Of a stretch of 64,000 nt of DNA, positions 8,115-17,129 are shown piece by piece. The stretch lies in NCBI RefSeq assembly GCF_914271545.1, contig NZ_CAJZAH010000001.1, positions 806,001 to 870,000 on the forward strand, written 5' to 3'. The notes under the pieces are model-generated. The model had not been told where the DNA came from and ran no database searches. It saw only the letters and a program-made list of their open reading frames with translations. This DNA is from Cupriavidus respiraculi. GTDB lineage: Bacteria > Pseudomonadota > Gammaproteobacteria > Burkholderiales > Burkholderiaceae. Position 1 is the first letter of the stretch, and each line of letters starts with the position of its first letter. The position numbers and the translations under genes are program-made.

Positions 8115-10016
8115 CTACGGTGTATCGACAAACCCCTGCGTGCTGTAGTCGGCCACCGGCAGCTTGTTCAGTTGCTTGGTGCTGCCCGGCAAGCTCTCCA
8201 CGTAGGTCAGGAACGCCTCGGCATAGTCCAGGCCCACCTCCGTGCGGCGCGTTCCCGTGATGCTTTTGAGCGTGGTGTAGCCGTCCTGGCCGTCCGCCAG
8301 AAAGTCGATCGTCGCCACGTTGTAGGTCTTCGCCGGGTCCAGCGGTACGTAGCCGGACGCGGTCTTCACTTCGAGTTGGCTCAGGCGCGATCCAGCCGGC
8401 TGGTTCAGGTCCACATCCCAGCGCAGGCCGCCGGTGTAGGGATAGGAGCCGGTGTTGTTCGCCACGACCGACACGATGGCGTCCTCCAGCGCCGCCTTCA
8501 CCTCTGCGCCCGTCATCTGGAGTTGCACCAGCGTATTCTTGAACGGCAGGACGCTGTAGATCTTGCCGACGGTCACATCGCCGGCCGGCAGGTCGACGCG
8601 CACGCCGCCACCGTTCTGGATCGAGATGTCGGCATTGAAGAATGCCTTGCCGCGTTCCAGGAAGGCCTGGGCCACCAGCTGCTGGACGTCGCCGCCATGC
8701 GCGATGACATTGGCGTCCAGGTTGCAGACGTTGCCGAGCGTGGAGCGGCTCGCATCGCGCTTGGTGCCCGGCACGCGGCGCAGGCACAGGTTGGCCGGCG
8801 CGGATGCTACGACCTTCTGGCCCAGCGCGTCTTTCTCGGCCTTGTAGCTGGCGAGCGTGGCGGACGCCACGGGGTCCGGCGCCGTGACACGGAGCACGCC
8901 GCTGGCAGCGATATCCTGGCGGATGGCCGCGGCGTCCGCCTCCGACACGGTGGCAGATCCCCTCTTGAAGGTCTCGCCGACCAACACATGCGGCGTGCCC
9001 TGGCAGGCGACGACGTCGCCCGCCTTGTCGAATTCGACCTTCAACTCGCCAACCACGTAACTGTATTGCCATGCCTGCACCACGCAGACCGGCTTGCCGT
9101 CCTTGTTCGTCACGCGGGTCGGATAGTCGCCTTCGGGCGTCAAGCCCAGCGGCTGCATGGCCGCCGTGGGTCCAAGCAGCGTATGAGAGTCGCCGCCGAT
9201 GATCACGTCGACCCCGCTGAGCTGGCTGGCCAGCGCCAGTTCGCCGGTATAGCCGACGTGCGACGCGACGACGATCTTGTCGATGCCCTGCGCACGGAGC
9301 CGATCGATCTCCGCCTGCGCGGCGACGGCTTCGTCCTCGAACGTGGTCGCCGCATCCGGGCGCGAGGAGTTCTTGGTCTTGCCGGCGATGGTCAGCCCCA
9401 CGATGCCGATCTTCTGCCCGTCACGCTCCACCACGGTCGACGCCTTCACGGGGCCGTTGGCCAGCGGGGATGTCGCGCCGAACCTCACGTTGGCGCTCAG
9501 CACCGGCGTCTTGCAGCCGCCCGCGTGCAGCGCGTCGATAAAGGTCTTCAGGCCGGCATCGGCATTGTCGAACTCGTGGTTGCCCAGCGTGAACGAGTCG
9601 AAGCAGACCGTGTTCATCATGGCCGCATCGGCCCGGCCATTGCTGATATTGAAGTACAGGTCGCCGGTAATCGCATCGCCCGCGTGGATCTTCAGCACAT
9701 TGGGCGAGGCGCTTGCCAGCGACCGGATGGCCGATGTCACCCGGGCGAAACCGCCATACTCCACGCCGATCGCCTCGCGTGCCCCCGCGGCCGTCTTGAG
9801 GTTCAGGGAAATCGTTTCCGGATCCAGATGCGAGTGATGGTCGTTGACGTGCAGGATGGTCAGCGACAGCGGCTTCGCCTCGGTCGCGGGCGGCTGGGGC
9901 CCCGGAGCGGGAGGGGCCGGTGCATCGTCGCCACCGCCGCAGCCCGCGAGGCTGAACAGCGTGGACAGCAGGACGAGCGAGTAGGCGGCTGCGTGGCGTT
10001 TGGTGTGGCGTGTCAT
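8115..10016 (-). CDS. Exported 5'-nucleotidase/2',3'-cyclic phosphodiesterase-type lipoprotein (UshA family)
   Basis: The ATG at 10016 is chosen over a longer frame because it begins a clear lipoprotein signal, TLFSLAGC followed by GGGDDAP. The 633-aa product has the N-terminal metallophosphatase half: ILHVNDHHSHLDPE, HAGDAITGDLYF, LGNHEFDNAD, VASHVGYTGE and GGDSHT. The 5'-nucleotidase C-terminal half follows, with NGGGVRVDLPAGDVT, LPFKNTL and DFLADGQDGY. Such enzymes release nucleosides and phosphate from nucleotides in the periplasm. It forms a same-strand series with two other lipoproteins bearing nearly the same Gly/Asp tether. Confidence 0.92.
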   Translation of the reverse strand: MTRHTKRHAAAYSLVLLSTLFSLAGCGGGDDAPAPPAPGPQPPATEAKPLSLTILHVNDHHSHLDPETISLNLKTAAGAREAIGVEYGGFARVTSAIRSLASASPNVLKIHAGDAITGDLYFNISNGRADAAMMNTVCFDSFTLGNHEFDNADAGLKTFIDALHAGGCKTPVLSANVRFGATSPLANGPVKASTVVERDGQKIGIVGLTIAGKTKNSSRPDAATTFEDEAVAAQAEIDRLRAQGIDKIVVASHVGYTGELALASQLSGVDVIIGGDSHTLLGPTAAMQPLGLTPEGDYPTRVTNKDGKPVCVVQAWQYSYVVGELKVEFDKAGDVVACQGTPHVLVGETFKRGSATVSEADAAAIRQDIAASGVLRVTAPDPVASATLASYKAEKDALGQKVVASAPANLCLRRVPGTKRDASRSTLGNVCNLDANVIAHGGDVQQLVAQAFLERGKAFFNADISIQNGGGVRVDLPAGDVTVGKIYSVLPFKNTLVQLQMTGAEVKAALEDAIVSVVANNTGSYPYTGGLRWDVDLNQPAGSRLSQLEVKTASGYVPLDPAKTYNVATIDFLADGQDGYTTLKSITGTRRTEVGLDYAEAFLTYVESLPGSTKQLNKLPVADYSTQGFVDTP

Positions 10017-10178
10017 CGGCGGCTTTGTGGCTCGTTGGATTGGATATATCTTCAACAATGCCGATGACGCCCCGATTACAAGGGCGGGGACGCGGGAGGA
10101 GCCGGCGCCATGCACCCAAACGATGGGGGCCGCCGACGAAGCGACCCGGGTTGGGTGCCGGTGCGGACCGGCTTGCAA

Positions 10179-11171
10179 TTACTCCGGCTGAATGCCGGCC
10201 TGCCGGATGACGTTGGTCCACCCGCTCGCTTCGTCGTCGAAGAACTTCTTGTGGCCGGCCGGCGACAGGCGATCATCGCTCACCACGGCAATGCCCAGGG
10301 CCTCCTGCCGCTTGATCAATGCCGCGTCCTTGAGGGCTTCGCGCAATGCCGTGTTGATCTTGTCCAGCACTACCGCCGGTGTGCCGGCCGGCGCATACAG
10401 TCCATGCCAGACATTGAAGTGGAATCCCGGCAAGCCGGCTTCGCTCAGCGTCGGTATGGCGGCAAGGGCCGGCACCGTGGAGCGCTCGGGACTGGTCACT
10501 CCGTAGGCTTTGACCTTTTTTGCTTCGATCTGCGGTGTGCTGTTGGTCGCCTGCTCGCACATCAGATCGACCTGGCCGCCCATGAGGTCCGACATGGCCG
10601 GCGCCGTCCCCTTGTACGGAACGAACGTCATGTCGCTCTTTAGCGTGCGTTGCAGAAGCAGGCTGCAAAGATGCGATGCGGAACCTACGCCGGCGTTGGC
10701 GAGGTTCAGCTTCCCGCCATTCGCGGCGATGAAATTGCGCAGCTCCTGAAAATTGTTAGGCGGCAGCGTCGGCTTGCCGATCAGCGTCGACGGCGCTTCG
10801 TTGATCAGCCCGAGGAACGCAAGATCCGTGGTCTTGTAGCCCAGCTTCTTGTAGAGCGCCGGAGCGGTTGCGAGGCCGATATGGTGGACCAGCAATGTAT
10901 ATCCATCAGGACTGGCCCGGGCGACGCGGGCCGTGCCGATGGTGCCGCCAGCGCCGGCGGAATTCTCCACGACTACGGTCGTGCCGAGCGTCTTTCGCAT
11001 CGACTCGGCGACGTCGCGTGCGATCTTGTCGCTCGGCCCTCCCGCCACGAACGGGACAACCAGGGTGACCGGCTTCTCCGGATATTCCGCTCGGGCGATA
11101 CCCGAGGCGATAAGGAGGCCGCTTGCAAGCCAAAGGGTAGCCGCACGGGCGGCCGCTTTCTCGATCCACAT
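10179..11171 (-). CDS. Bug-family (TctC-like) periplasmic solute-binding protein, probably for tartrate
   Basis: The 330-aa protein starts at the ATG at 11171, giving a signal peptide cleaved near GIARA-EYPEKP. The family hallmarks are EKPVTLVVPFVAGGPSDKIAR near the mature N-terminus, the GAGGTIGTARVARA loop, PYKGTAPAMSDLMGGQVDL and a C-terminal GLYAPAGTPA. These proteins bind carboxylated ligands for tripartite tricarboxylate transporters. No TctA/TctB membrane genes are present here. It is 35 bp downstream of D-tartrate dehydratase on the same strand, so D-tartrate or a related hydroxy-acid is the most reasonable ligand; this is inference from context. Confidence 0.9.
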   Translation of the reverse strand: MWIEKAAARAATLWLASGLLIASGIARAEYPEKPVTLVVPFVAGGPSDKIARDVAESMRKTLGTTVVVENSAGAGGTIGTARVARASPDGYTLLVHHIGLATAPALYKKLGYKTTDLAFLGLINEAPSTLIGKPTLPPNNFQELRNFIAANGGKLNLANAGVGSASHLCSLLLQRTLKSDMTFVPYKGTAPAMSDLMGGQVDLMCEQATNSTPQIEAKKVKAYGVTSPERSTVPALAAIPTLSEAGLPGFHFNVWHGLYAPAGTPAVVLDKINTALREALKDAALIKRQEALGIAVVSDDRLSPAGHKKFFDDEASGWTNVIRQAGIQPE

Positions 11172-11206
11172 GGTTGTCTCCGTTTGTGTTTTTACGTAGC
11201 CGCGGC

Positions 11207-12373
11207 TTAGGCCGACAGTTGCTGCATCACGCTGTAGAGGTCCGACTTGCCTTCGAAACCGATACCGGGCAGATCCGGCATCGTGAGGTAACCCTTTTCG
11301 ACCTTGACGCCGTCGGGGAAACCACCGAAAGGCTGGAACAGGTCCGGATAGCTCTCGTTGCCACCGAGTCCGAGGCCGGCGGCGATGTTCAGCGACATCT
11401 GGTGACCGCCGTGCGGGATGCAGCGGCTTGCCGACCATCCGTGCTCCTTCAGCATGTCCAGCGTGCGCAGGTATTCGACAAGGCCGTAGCTGAGGGCGCA
11501 GTCGAATTGCAGCCAGTCCCGGTCTGGACGCATGCCGCCATAGCGGATCAGATTGCGCGCATCCTGCATCGAGAACAGGTCTTCGCCCGTTGCCATCGGC
11601 TTGTCGTAGTAGTTGCGCAGCGTCGCCTGCAGCTCGAAGTCCAGCGGATCGCCCGGCTCCTCGTACCAGAACAGGTCGTATTGGGAAAGGGCCTTCGCAT
11701 ACTGGATGGCGGTGTCGAGGTCGAACCGTCCATTGGCGTCGACGGCGAGCTTCTGGCCGTCCTGCAGCACGCTGAGGATCGAGTCGATACGGCGCAGATC
11801 TTCGTCCAGCGACGCGCCGCCGATCTTCTTCTTGACCACGGTATAGCCGCGATCGATATAGCTGCGCATCTCATCCTTGAGCTTGCCGTGATCCTGGCCC
11901 GGATAGTAGTAACCTCCGGCTGCATAGACGAACACCTTGCGGTTGGCCTCGCCATTCCCATAGCGATCCGCGAGCAGTTGGAACAGCGGCTTGCCCTCGA
12001 TCTTCGCCACGGCATCCCAGATCGCCATGTCGATCGTGCCAATGGCGACCGAACGCTCGCCGTGACCTCCCGGCTTTTCGTTCTTGAACATCGTGTCCCA
12101 GACCTTGTGCGGGTCCAGATTGTTGCCGGTCGCATCTACCAGAGACTCGGGCGGGGCTTCCAGGATGCGGGGGATGAACCGCTCGCGCATGAGGGTGCCC
12201 TGCCCGTAACGGCCGTTCGAGTTGAAGCCATAGCCGACCACCGGCTTGCCGTCCCGGACCACGTCCGTGATCACGGCGACCAGGCTGAGGGTCATCTTGC
12301 TGAAATCGATGTAGGCGTTGCGGATGGGCGAACTGATGGGAAAGGTCTTTTCCCGAATTTCTACGATTCTCAC
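11207..12373 (-). CDS. tarD: D(-)-tartrate dehydratase (enolase superfamily)
   Basis: Converts D-tartrate to oxaloacetate. The GTG at 12373 is chosen because AGGAG lies five bases upstream and the resulting 388-aa product begins RIVEIREKTFPISSPIRNAY, matching the start of the Bradyrhizobium D-tartrate dehydratase. With this numbering the characterised residues line up one position lower: Lys183 in VVKKKIGG as base, metal ligands Asp212, Glu238 and Glu264, and His321 in IPHGGHQMSLN. The conserved GGMRPDRDWLQFDCALSYGL segment is intact. It forms an operon with the Bug receptor downstream and is transcribed divergently from a LysR gene. Confidence 0.95.
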   Translation of the reverse strand: MRIVEIREKTFPISSPIRNAYIDFSKMTLSLVAVITDVVRDGKPVVGYGFNSNGRYGQGTLMRERFIPRILEAPPESLVDATGNNLDPHKVWDTMFKNEKPGGHGERSVAIGTIDMAIWDAVAKIEGKPLFQLLADRYGNGEANRKVFVYAAGGYYYPGQDHGKLKDEMRSYIDRGYTVVKKKIGGASLDEDLRRIDSILSVLQDGQKLAVDANGRFDLDTAIQYAKALSQYDLFWYEEPGDPLDFELQATLRNYYDKPMATGEDLFSMQDARNLIRYGGMRPDRDWLQFDCALSYGLVEYLRTLDMLKEHGWSASRCIPHGGHQMSLNIAAGLGLGGNESYPDLFQPFGGFPDGVKVEKGYLTMPDLPGIGFEGKSDLYSVMQQLSA

Positions 12374-12452
12374 GGGGTCTCCTAAGCAGAAACGGTGCAC
12401 CCGCTACGGCGCGGGGAATCGGTAGCTTAGGCGGCGGCCGATAAACTAGAAT

Positions 12453-12465
12453 TGAATCCAGTTCA
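12453..12465. promoter_or_regulatory. Putative LysR-type regulator box between tarD and its regulator
   Basis: TGAATCCAGTTCA fits the T-N11-A form with TGAA/TTCA arms. It lies in the 110-bp divergent intergenic region, 18 bp before the regulator's GTG. Confidence 0.5.
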
Positions 12466-12483
12466 CAACATTATTAACCCAAA

Positions 12484-13380
12484 GTGAAAGCCGACATCGC
12501 CTCCGAACTGGAGTTCTTCGTCCTCGTGGCGAAACTTGGCAGCCTGTCCGCGGCCGCCCGGGAGCTTGACCTGACGCCCCCGGCGGCAACCAAGCGCCTC
12601 GCCCTGATGGAGAACCGATTGGGTGTGCGCCTGGTGAACCGGACGACCCGCAGCATCAGCCTGACGAACGAGGGCGAGACCTACCTGTCCTACGCCTCTC
12701 GCATCCTGGCCGACCTGAGCGAGATGGAGGAAGCGGTGTCGCTGAGTGGCGCCGAGCCGAGGGGCCTGCTCAGGGTCAATGCGACGCTGGGTTTCGGGCG
12801 AACCACGATCGCGCCGCTGGTCTCCGAATTTGCGAAACGCTATGCGCACGTCGAGGTCCAGCTCGAGGTCACGGACCGCCCCGTGGATCTTGTCGATAGC
12901 GGTATCGACCTCGCCATCCGGTTTGGAGAATTGCCGGATCGAAGACTGTCGGCACGGCGGATCATGTCGAACCGGCGGTTTCTTTGTGCCTCGCCCGGAT
13001 ACCTCGAAAAGTACGGGGCGCCACGATCGCTGGCCGACCTTTCGCGCCACCGCTGCATCATCCATCGACAGAACGACAGCGCCTATGGCGTCTGGCGCTT
13101 CGACCATGACGGCCATCAGGAAACCATCAAGGTATCGGGCGCGCTGTCAAGCAACGACGGCGATATCGTCCTGGGGTGGGCGCTGGATGGACACGGCATC
13201 CTCGTGCGGTCCGAATGGGATCTTGCCAAGTATCTGGAGAGCGGACGGCTGCGCGTCATCCTTCCGGAGTACAAGGTCCCGTCGGCGGATCTCTTCGTGT
13301 ATTACTCTCAGCGCCGCAACCAGACGGCGCGCGCACGGGCGTTCATTGACTTCCTGATCGAGAGATTCCGGAAGCCATAA
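12484..13380 (+). CDS. LysR-family transcriptional regulator, probably of the tartrate genes
   Basis: A 298-aa LysR protein with a GTG start at 12484. The helix-turn-helix covers about residues 5-60 (FFVLVAKLGSLSAAARELDL, then PPAATKRLALMENRLGVRLV and NRTTRSISLTNEGETYL). The effector domain contains RGLLRVNATLGFGRTTIAPL and VDLVDSGIDLAIRFGEL, typical of the DmlR/TtdR-like branch that controls hydroxy-dicarboxylate catabolism. It is divergent from tarD with a T-N11-A palindrome between them, so it most likely activates tarD and the receptor gene in response to tartrate. A strong hairpin follows its stop. Confidence 0.9.
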   Translation: MKADIASELEFFVLVAKLGSLSAAARELDLTPPAATKRLALMENRLGVRLVNRTTRSISLTNEGETYLSYASRILADLSEMEEAVSLSGAEPRGLLRVNATLGFGRTTIAPLVSEFAKRYAHVEVQLEVTDRPVDLVDSGIDLAIRFGELPDRRLSARRIMSNRRFLCASPGYLEKYGAPRSLADLSRHRCIIHRQNDSAYGVWRFDHDGHQETIKVSGALSSNDGDIVLGWALDGHGILVRSEWDLAKYLESGRLRVILPEYKVPSADLFVYYSQRRNQTARARAFIDFLIERFRKP

Positions 13381-13381
13381 A

Positions 13382-13416
13382 AAAACCCGCCGGCCCGTGC
13401 GGGGCCGGCGGGTTTT
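13382..13416. terminator. Bidirectional rho-independent terminator
   Basis: Perfect 15-bp arms (AAAACCCGCCGGCCC and its complement) enclose a GTGCG loop. The stem has A residues on one side and TTTT on the other. It lies between the convergent LysR and chemoreceptor genes and can serve both. Confidence 0.92.
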
Positions 13417-13446
13417 CCTTACTTCGGCCGTAATGCCTTAGGGCGC

Positions 13447-15009
13447 TCAGGCCGTCAGCGCCGCAGCCGGTGCCAACCGGAACGAAGCCACGGCCGCCTT
13501 CAGCCGCTGCGCCTGCTCCTCCAGCGAGCCGGCCGCCGCGGCAGCCTGCTCCACCAGCGCGGCGTTCTGCTGCGTGACGGTGTCCATCTGCGTGACCGCC
13601 TGGTTCACCTGCTCGATGCCGGCGCTCTGCTCGGCCGAGGCCGCGCTGATTTCGCCCATGATGTCGGTGACGCGCTTGACCGCGCCGACGATTTCTTCCA
13701 TGGTCTTGCCGGCTTCGCCGACGAGCTTGGAGCCCTTCTCCACGCGTTCGGCGGAGTCGCCGATCAGCGCCTGGATTTCCTTGGCGGCCGTGGCGCTGCG
13801 CTGCGCGAGGCTGCGCACTTCGCCTGCCACGACGGCAAACCCGCGGCCTTGCTCACCGGCGCGCGCGGCTTCCACCGCGGCGTTCAGCGCGAGGATGTTG
13901 GTCTGGAAGGCGATGCCTTCGATCACGGCGATGATGTCCACCACCTTGCGGGAAGCGCTGTTGATGTCTTCCATCGTGTCGACGACCTGGCCCACCACTT
14001 CGCCGCCGCGCGTGGCGATCTCCGAGGCGTTGACCGCCAGCGAGCTGGCCTGCTTGGCGTTGTCGGCATTCTGGCGCACGATGCTGGTCAGCTCTTCCAT
14101 GCTGGACGCGGTCTGCTGCAGCGAGGACGCCTGTTCCTCGGTGCGCTGCGACAGGTCCGTATTGCCCACGGCGATCTGGCTGGTGCCGGTCGCGATGGCG
14201 TCGGTACCGGTGCGCACCTGCGTCACGATGCGCAGGATGTTGGAGTTCATGTCGCTCAGCGCGTCCAGCAGCTGGCCGGTTTCGTCCTTGCTGTCGACGA
14301 CGATATGGCTGCTCAGATCGCCCGATGCCACGGTGCGGGCGATGGCGACGGCGCGATGCAGCGGCCGGGTGATGCCGATGGTCAGCCAGAAGGCGAAGGC
14401 CACGCCGATGCCGAGCACCACTACGCCCATCGCGATCAGGCCATTGCGGGCATTCGTGTAGATCGTATCGATTTCCTTGGCGGTCTCGTCGATGGTATTG
14501 CGCTGGATATCCAGCAGCGTCTGGATCTCGCGCAGATAGGCTTCGCCAGCCGGCACGAATTCCTTCTCCAGCGCCTGGTTGGCGCCTTCGGTATCGCCCG
14601 CTTCCTTCAGCTTGGTGATCTTGTCGCGCGACGCGTTATACGGGTCGCGCACTTCGCCGACGATCTTCTGGAAGGCCGCCTTCTCGGCGTCGGACACCAG
14701 CATCGGCTGCACCTTGTCGCGCAGCACCGCGATGGCGGCGGCCGATGCCTTGGTTTCCGCAGCAAAGTAGGCGCCCAGCGAGGGGTCCGAGCTCTTGGCC
14801 ACGGCGGTCGTGCGGCGCACGCTGGCATACATCAGCCGATACCAGTCGCTGACCATGCGCTCTTTCGCGAGCGGCTGCTCCATCATGGCGGCGGTCCGCT
14901 CGGCCACGCCCTGCAGGCGGTAAATGCCGAGGCCCGTCATCAGCGTCGACAGCAACAACACCACGCCAAAGCCGATGCCTAGGCGCACACCAATTCCCAA
15001 ATTTCTCAT
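13447..15009 (-). CDS. Methyl-accepting chemotaxis protein, four-helix-bundle sensor type
   Basis: The 520-aa receptor starts with a transmembrane helix ([20 protein letters not shown]). A periplasmic domain of about 155 residues of the 4HB_MCP type follows ([20 protein letters not shown]). A second membrane helix ([20 protein letters not shown]) and a HAMP linker come next. The signalling domain has the hairpin tip [21 protein letters not shown]. There is no C-terminal NWETF-like CheR-docking pentapeptide; it ends APAAALTA. The ligand cannot be told from sequence. An AGGAAGAAG leader precedes the start. A second receptor at 40710-42509 has an unrelated sensor domain. Confidence 0.93.
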   Translation of the reverse strand: MRNLGIGVRLGIGFGVVLLLSTLMTGLGIYRLQGVAERTAAMMEQPLAKERMVSDWYRLMYASVRRTTAVAKSSDPSLGAYFAAETKASAAAIAVLRDKVQPMLVSDAEKAAFQKIVGEVRDPYNASRDKITKLKEAGDTEGANQALEKEFVPAGEAYLREIQTLLDIQRNTIDETAKEIDTIYTNARNGLIAMGVVVLGIGVAFAFWLTIGITRPLHRAVAIARTVASGDLSSHIVVDSKDETGQLLDALSDMNSNILRIVTQVRTGTDAIATGTSQIAVGNTDLSQRTEEQASSLQQTASSMEELTSIVRQNADNAKQASSLAVNASEIATRGGEVVGQVVDTMEDINSASRKVVDIIAVIEGIAFQTNILALNAAVEAARAGEQGRGFAVVAGEVRSLAQRSATAAKEIQALIGDSAERVEKGSKLVGEAGKTMEEIVGAVKRVTDIMGEISAASAEQSAGIEQVNQAVTQMDTVTQQNAALVEQAAAAAGSLEEQAQRLKAAVASFRLAPAAALTA

Positions 15010-15372
15010 TTCTTCTTCCTGGCGAGATCACAGAATGGCGGCGAAATGCTGCGCGAAGGCGCCCATTCGCTCTGTTTTGCCTGCTGCACCGCCTTCGGGC
15101 GAACGCATACGCGGACAATGCGTGAACAACGGCAGAAAAAAGGAGAACTTGAGGAGAACAAGCAGACCTTCGCTAGAGGAGGGGCGAGCGCCCTAGCTAG
15201 AAGATTGCTGTCGTCTTCATGGATCCCTCGCGACAATCCACAGAGGCAGCAAGGGTCCACCACATGGCGAAATCAACGCAAGAGCGTTGTTGCACTGTGT
15301 GAATGAGCCGATGACCTTGTTTACCGTCGCCTGTTCCGCGTCGCAACGCTGCCATCGGTTCTTCACGCCGAA
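15010..15372. other. Intergenic stretch without a supported gene
   Basis: This 363-bp gap lies between the start of the chemoreceptor and the stop of a Bug gene transcribed the same way. Only short unsupported reading frames occur. I found no sigma-28-like promoter by eye and no clear hairpin. Confidence 0.5.
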
Positions 15373-16371
15373 CTACTCCAACCGCGCCCCCGACTCCTTC
15401 ACCACCTTGCTCCACCGGTCGATCTCGGCGTCGATATGCGCGCCGAGCGCCGCGGGGGTGGAGCCCACCGCCTCATAGCCGTTGGACGCGAGCTGGTTCT
15501 TCAACGCCGGCTCGGCAATGACCGTGGCGATCTCCTTGCTGAGGCGGTCGACCACGGCGGGCGGGGTGCCGGCCGGGGCCAGCACCGCATACCAGCCATT
15601 GATGTCGAAGCCGGGCACGCCCGCCTCGGCCAGTGTGGGGACGTCGGGGGCGAGCGCCGCGCGCTTGGCGCTGGTCACGGCGAGCGCCCGCAGCTTGCCG
15701 CTGCGGATATGGGGCATCGACGTCGAGATGCTGTCGAAGGTCAGCTGGATTTCGCCGGCCAGCATGGCGGTCACCACCGGCGCGCTGCCCTTGTACGGGA
15801 CATGGGTCATCTTGACGCCGGTCATCGAGTTGAACAGCTCCCCCGCCAGATGGCCGGTGTTGCCGTTGCCGGCCGAGCCGAAGGTCAGCTTGCCCGGCGC
15901 GGCCTTGGCCTCGGCGATCAGTTCGGAGACGGTATTGGCTTTGAGCGACGAACTGCCGGCGACGATCAGCGGCAGGTTGGCGACCAGCGACACGGGCGCG
16001 AAGTCCTTGCGGGTGTCGTAGGGCAGCCTGGGGTAGAGGCTCGCATTGATGGCATGCGCGGCCAGCACCATGATCAGCGTATAGCCGTCCGGCTTGGACC
16101 GGGCCAGCGCCTGGCTGGCGATGGTGCCGCCCGCCCCCGGCCGGTACTCCAGCACGACCGGCTGGCCGAGCCTCTCCTGCAGCTTGGCGGCGACGGGGCG
16201 CGCCAGCATGTCGGCGCTGCCGCCCGGCGGATACGGAATGAGCAGCTGGATCGGACGCGCGGGCCAGGTCTCCGCGCGCGCGGGGGCGACCGCCGCCGTC
16301 GCCAGTCCCGCGGCGAGCATGACGAGAAGCACCGCGCGACGGCGCGGCGTGAAGGTGCGATGTGCTGGCAT
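15373..16371 (-). CDS. Bug-family (TctC-like) periplasmic solute-binding protein
   Basis: The 332-aa protein starts at the ATG at 16371; the frame extends further upstream but would run into the CoA-transferase gene. It has an Arg-rich signal peptide (TFTPRRRAVLLVMLAAGLAT) cleaved near PARA-ETWPARP. Family motifs are PIQLLIPYPPGGSADMLARP, GAGGTIASQALARS, PYKGSAPVVTAMLAGEIQL and APAGTPPAVV. It lies 50 bp after the small CoA-transferase subunit on the same strand, and a second Bug gene heads that operon. The ligand is presumably the organic acid that the CoA-transferase activates, but it cannot be named. Confidence 0.9.
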   Translation of the reverse strand: MPAHRTFTPRRRAVLLVMLAAGLATAAVAPARAETWPARPIQLLIPYPPGGSADMLARPVAAKLQERLGQPVVLEYRPGAGGTIASQALARSKPDGYTLIMVLAAHAINASLYPRLPYDTRKDFAPVSLVANLPLIVAGSSSLKANTVSELIAEAKAAPGKLTFGSAGNGNTGHLAGELFNSMTGVKMTHVPYKGSAPVVTAMLAGEIQLTFDSISTSMPHIRSGKLRALAVTSAKRAALAPDVPTLAEAGVPGFDINGWYAVLAPAGTPPAVVDRLSKEIATVIAEPALKNQLASNGYEAVGSTPAALGAHIDAEIDRWSKVVKESGARLE

Positions 16372-16421
16372 GGCGTTGTTTCTCCCGAATTGTTGATGTG
16401 GACCGCTCCCGGCGGCCTGCT

Positions 16422-17129
16422 TCAGGCCGCCTCGCCCGATGTCGGCGGCAGCGTCCGATACGACGGAGCCAGCGTCAGCGGCGCACCGGTGCGCGCCTGC
16501 AGGTCCGCGAATGGCACGCCCTCCACCATCGCGCCGACCACCAGTCCGTCCCGCGTGACGTCGATCACCGCGAGATCGGTATAGATGCGGTCGACCACGC
16601 CGATGCCCGTCAGCGGATAGCTGCAATGTCCGACGATCTTGGGTTTCCCGTCGCGGGTGGTGTGCTCCATCATGACGAACACGCGCGCCGCGCCGGCCAC
16701 CAGGTCCATCGCCCCGCCCACTGCCGGGATCGCGTCGGCCTCGCCGGTGGACCAGTTGGCCAGGTCGCCACGCGCGGAAACCTGGAACGCGCCGAGCACG
16801 GTGATATCGATATGGCCGCCCCGCATCATCGCGAACGACACGGCGTGGTCGGAAATGGAAGCGCCGGTCAGCAGGCGGATGGGCTCCTTGCTGGCGTTGA
16901 TCAGGTCAGGATCGGTGGCGCCTTCGCGAATCACCGGTCCCACGCCGAGAATGCCGTTCTCGCTGTGCAGGATGATTTCGCGGTCGGACGGCAGCTGGTC
17001 CGAGACCAGCGTCGGCATGCCGATGCCCAGATTGACGCAGCTGCCGTCCGGAATGTCGTGCGCGACGATGCGCGCCATCGCGGCCCGGCTCAGGCGTGGC
17101 AGGGGTGAAGACGAAACGTCAGGAATCAT
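16422..17129 (-). CDS. CoA-transferase subunit B (3-oxoacid/acyl CoA-transferase family I)
   Basis: The 235-aa small subunit of a family I CoA-transferase. The catalytic glutamate is Glu57 in ILHSENGILGVG, which forms the enzyme-bound CoA thioester. VNLGIGMPTLVSDQLP and the closing segment GVPFADLQARTGAPL are typical of the ScoB/PcaJ/AtoA group. Its start overlaps the end of subunit A by 11 bp, implying coupled translation of an alpha/beta complex. Substrate (succinyl-CoA:3-oxoacid, 3-oxoadipate or another) is not decided by the sequence. The two flanking Bug receptors suggest an imported carboxylic acid. Confidence 0.93.
   Translation of the reverse strand: MIPDVSSSPLPRLSRAAMARIVAHDIPDGSCVNLGIGMPTLVSDQLPSDREIILHSENGILGVGPVIREGATDPDLINASKEPIRLLTGASISDHAVSFAMMRGGHIDITVLGAFQVSARGDLANWSTGEADAIPAVGGAMDLVAGAARVFVMMEHTTRDGKPKIVGHCSYPLTGIGVVDRIYTDLAVIDVTRDGLVVGAMVEGVPFADLQARTGAPLTLAPSYRTLPPTSGEAA

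Noticed and set aside
15046-15306. Short frames between the first chemoreceptor and the Bug gene
   Set aside because: No ribosome binding site, no motif and no conserved composition; reported only as an empty intergenic region.
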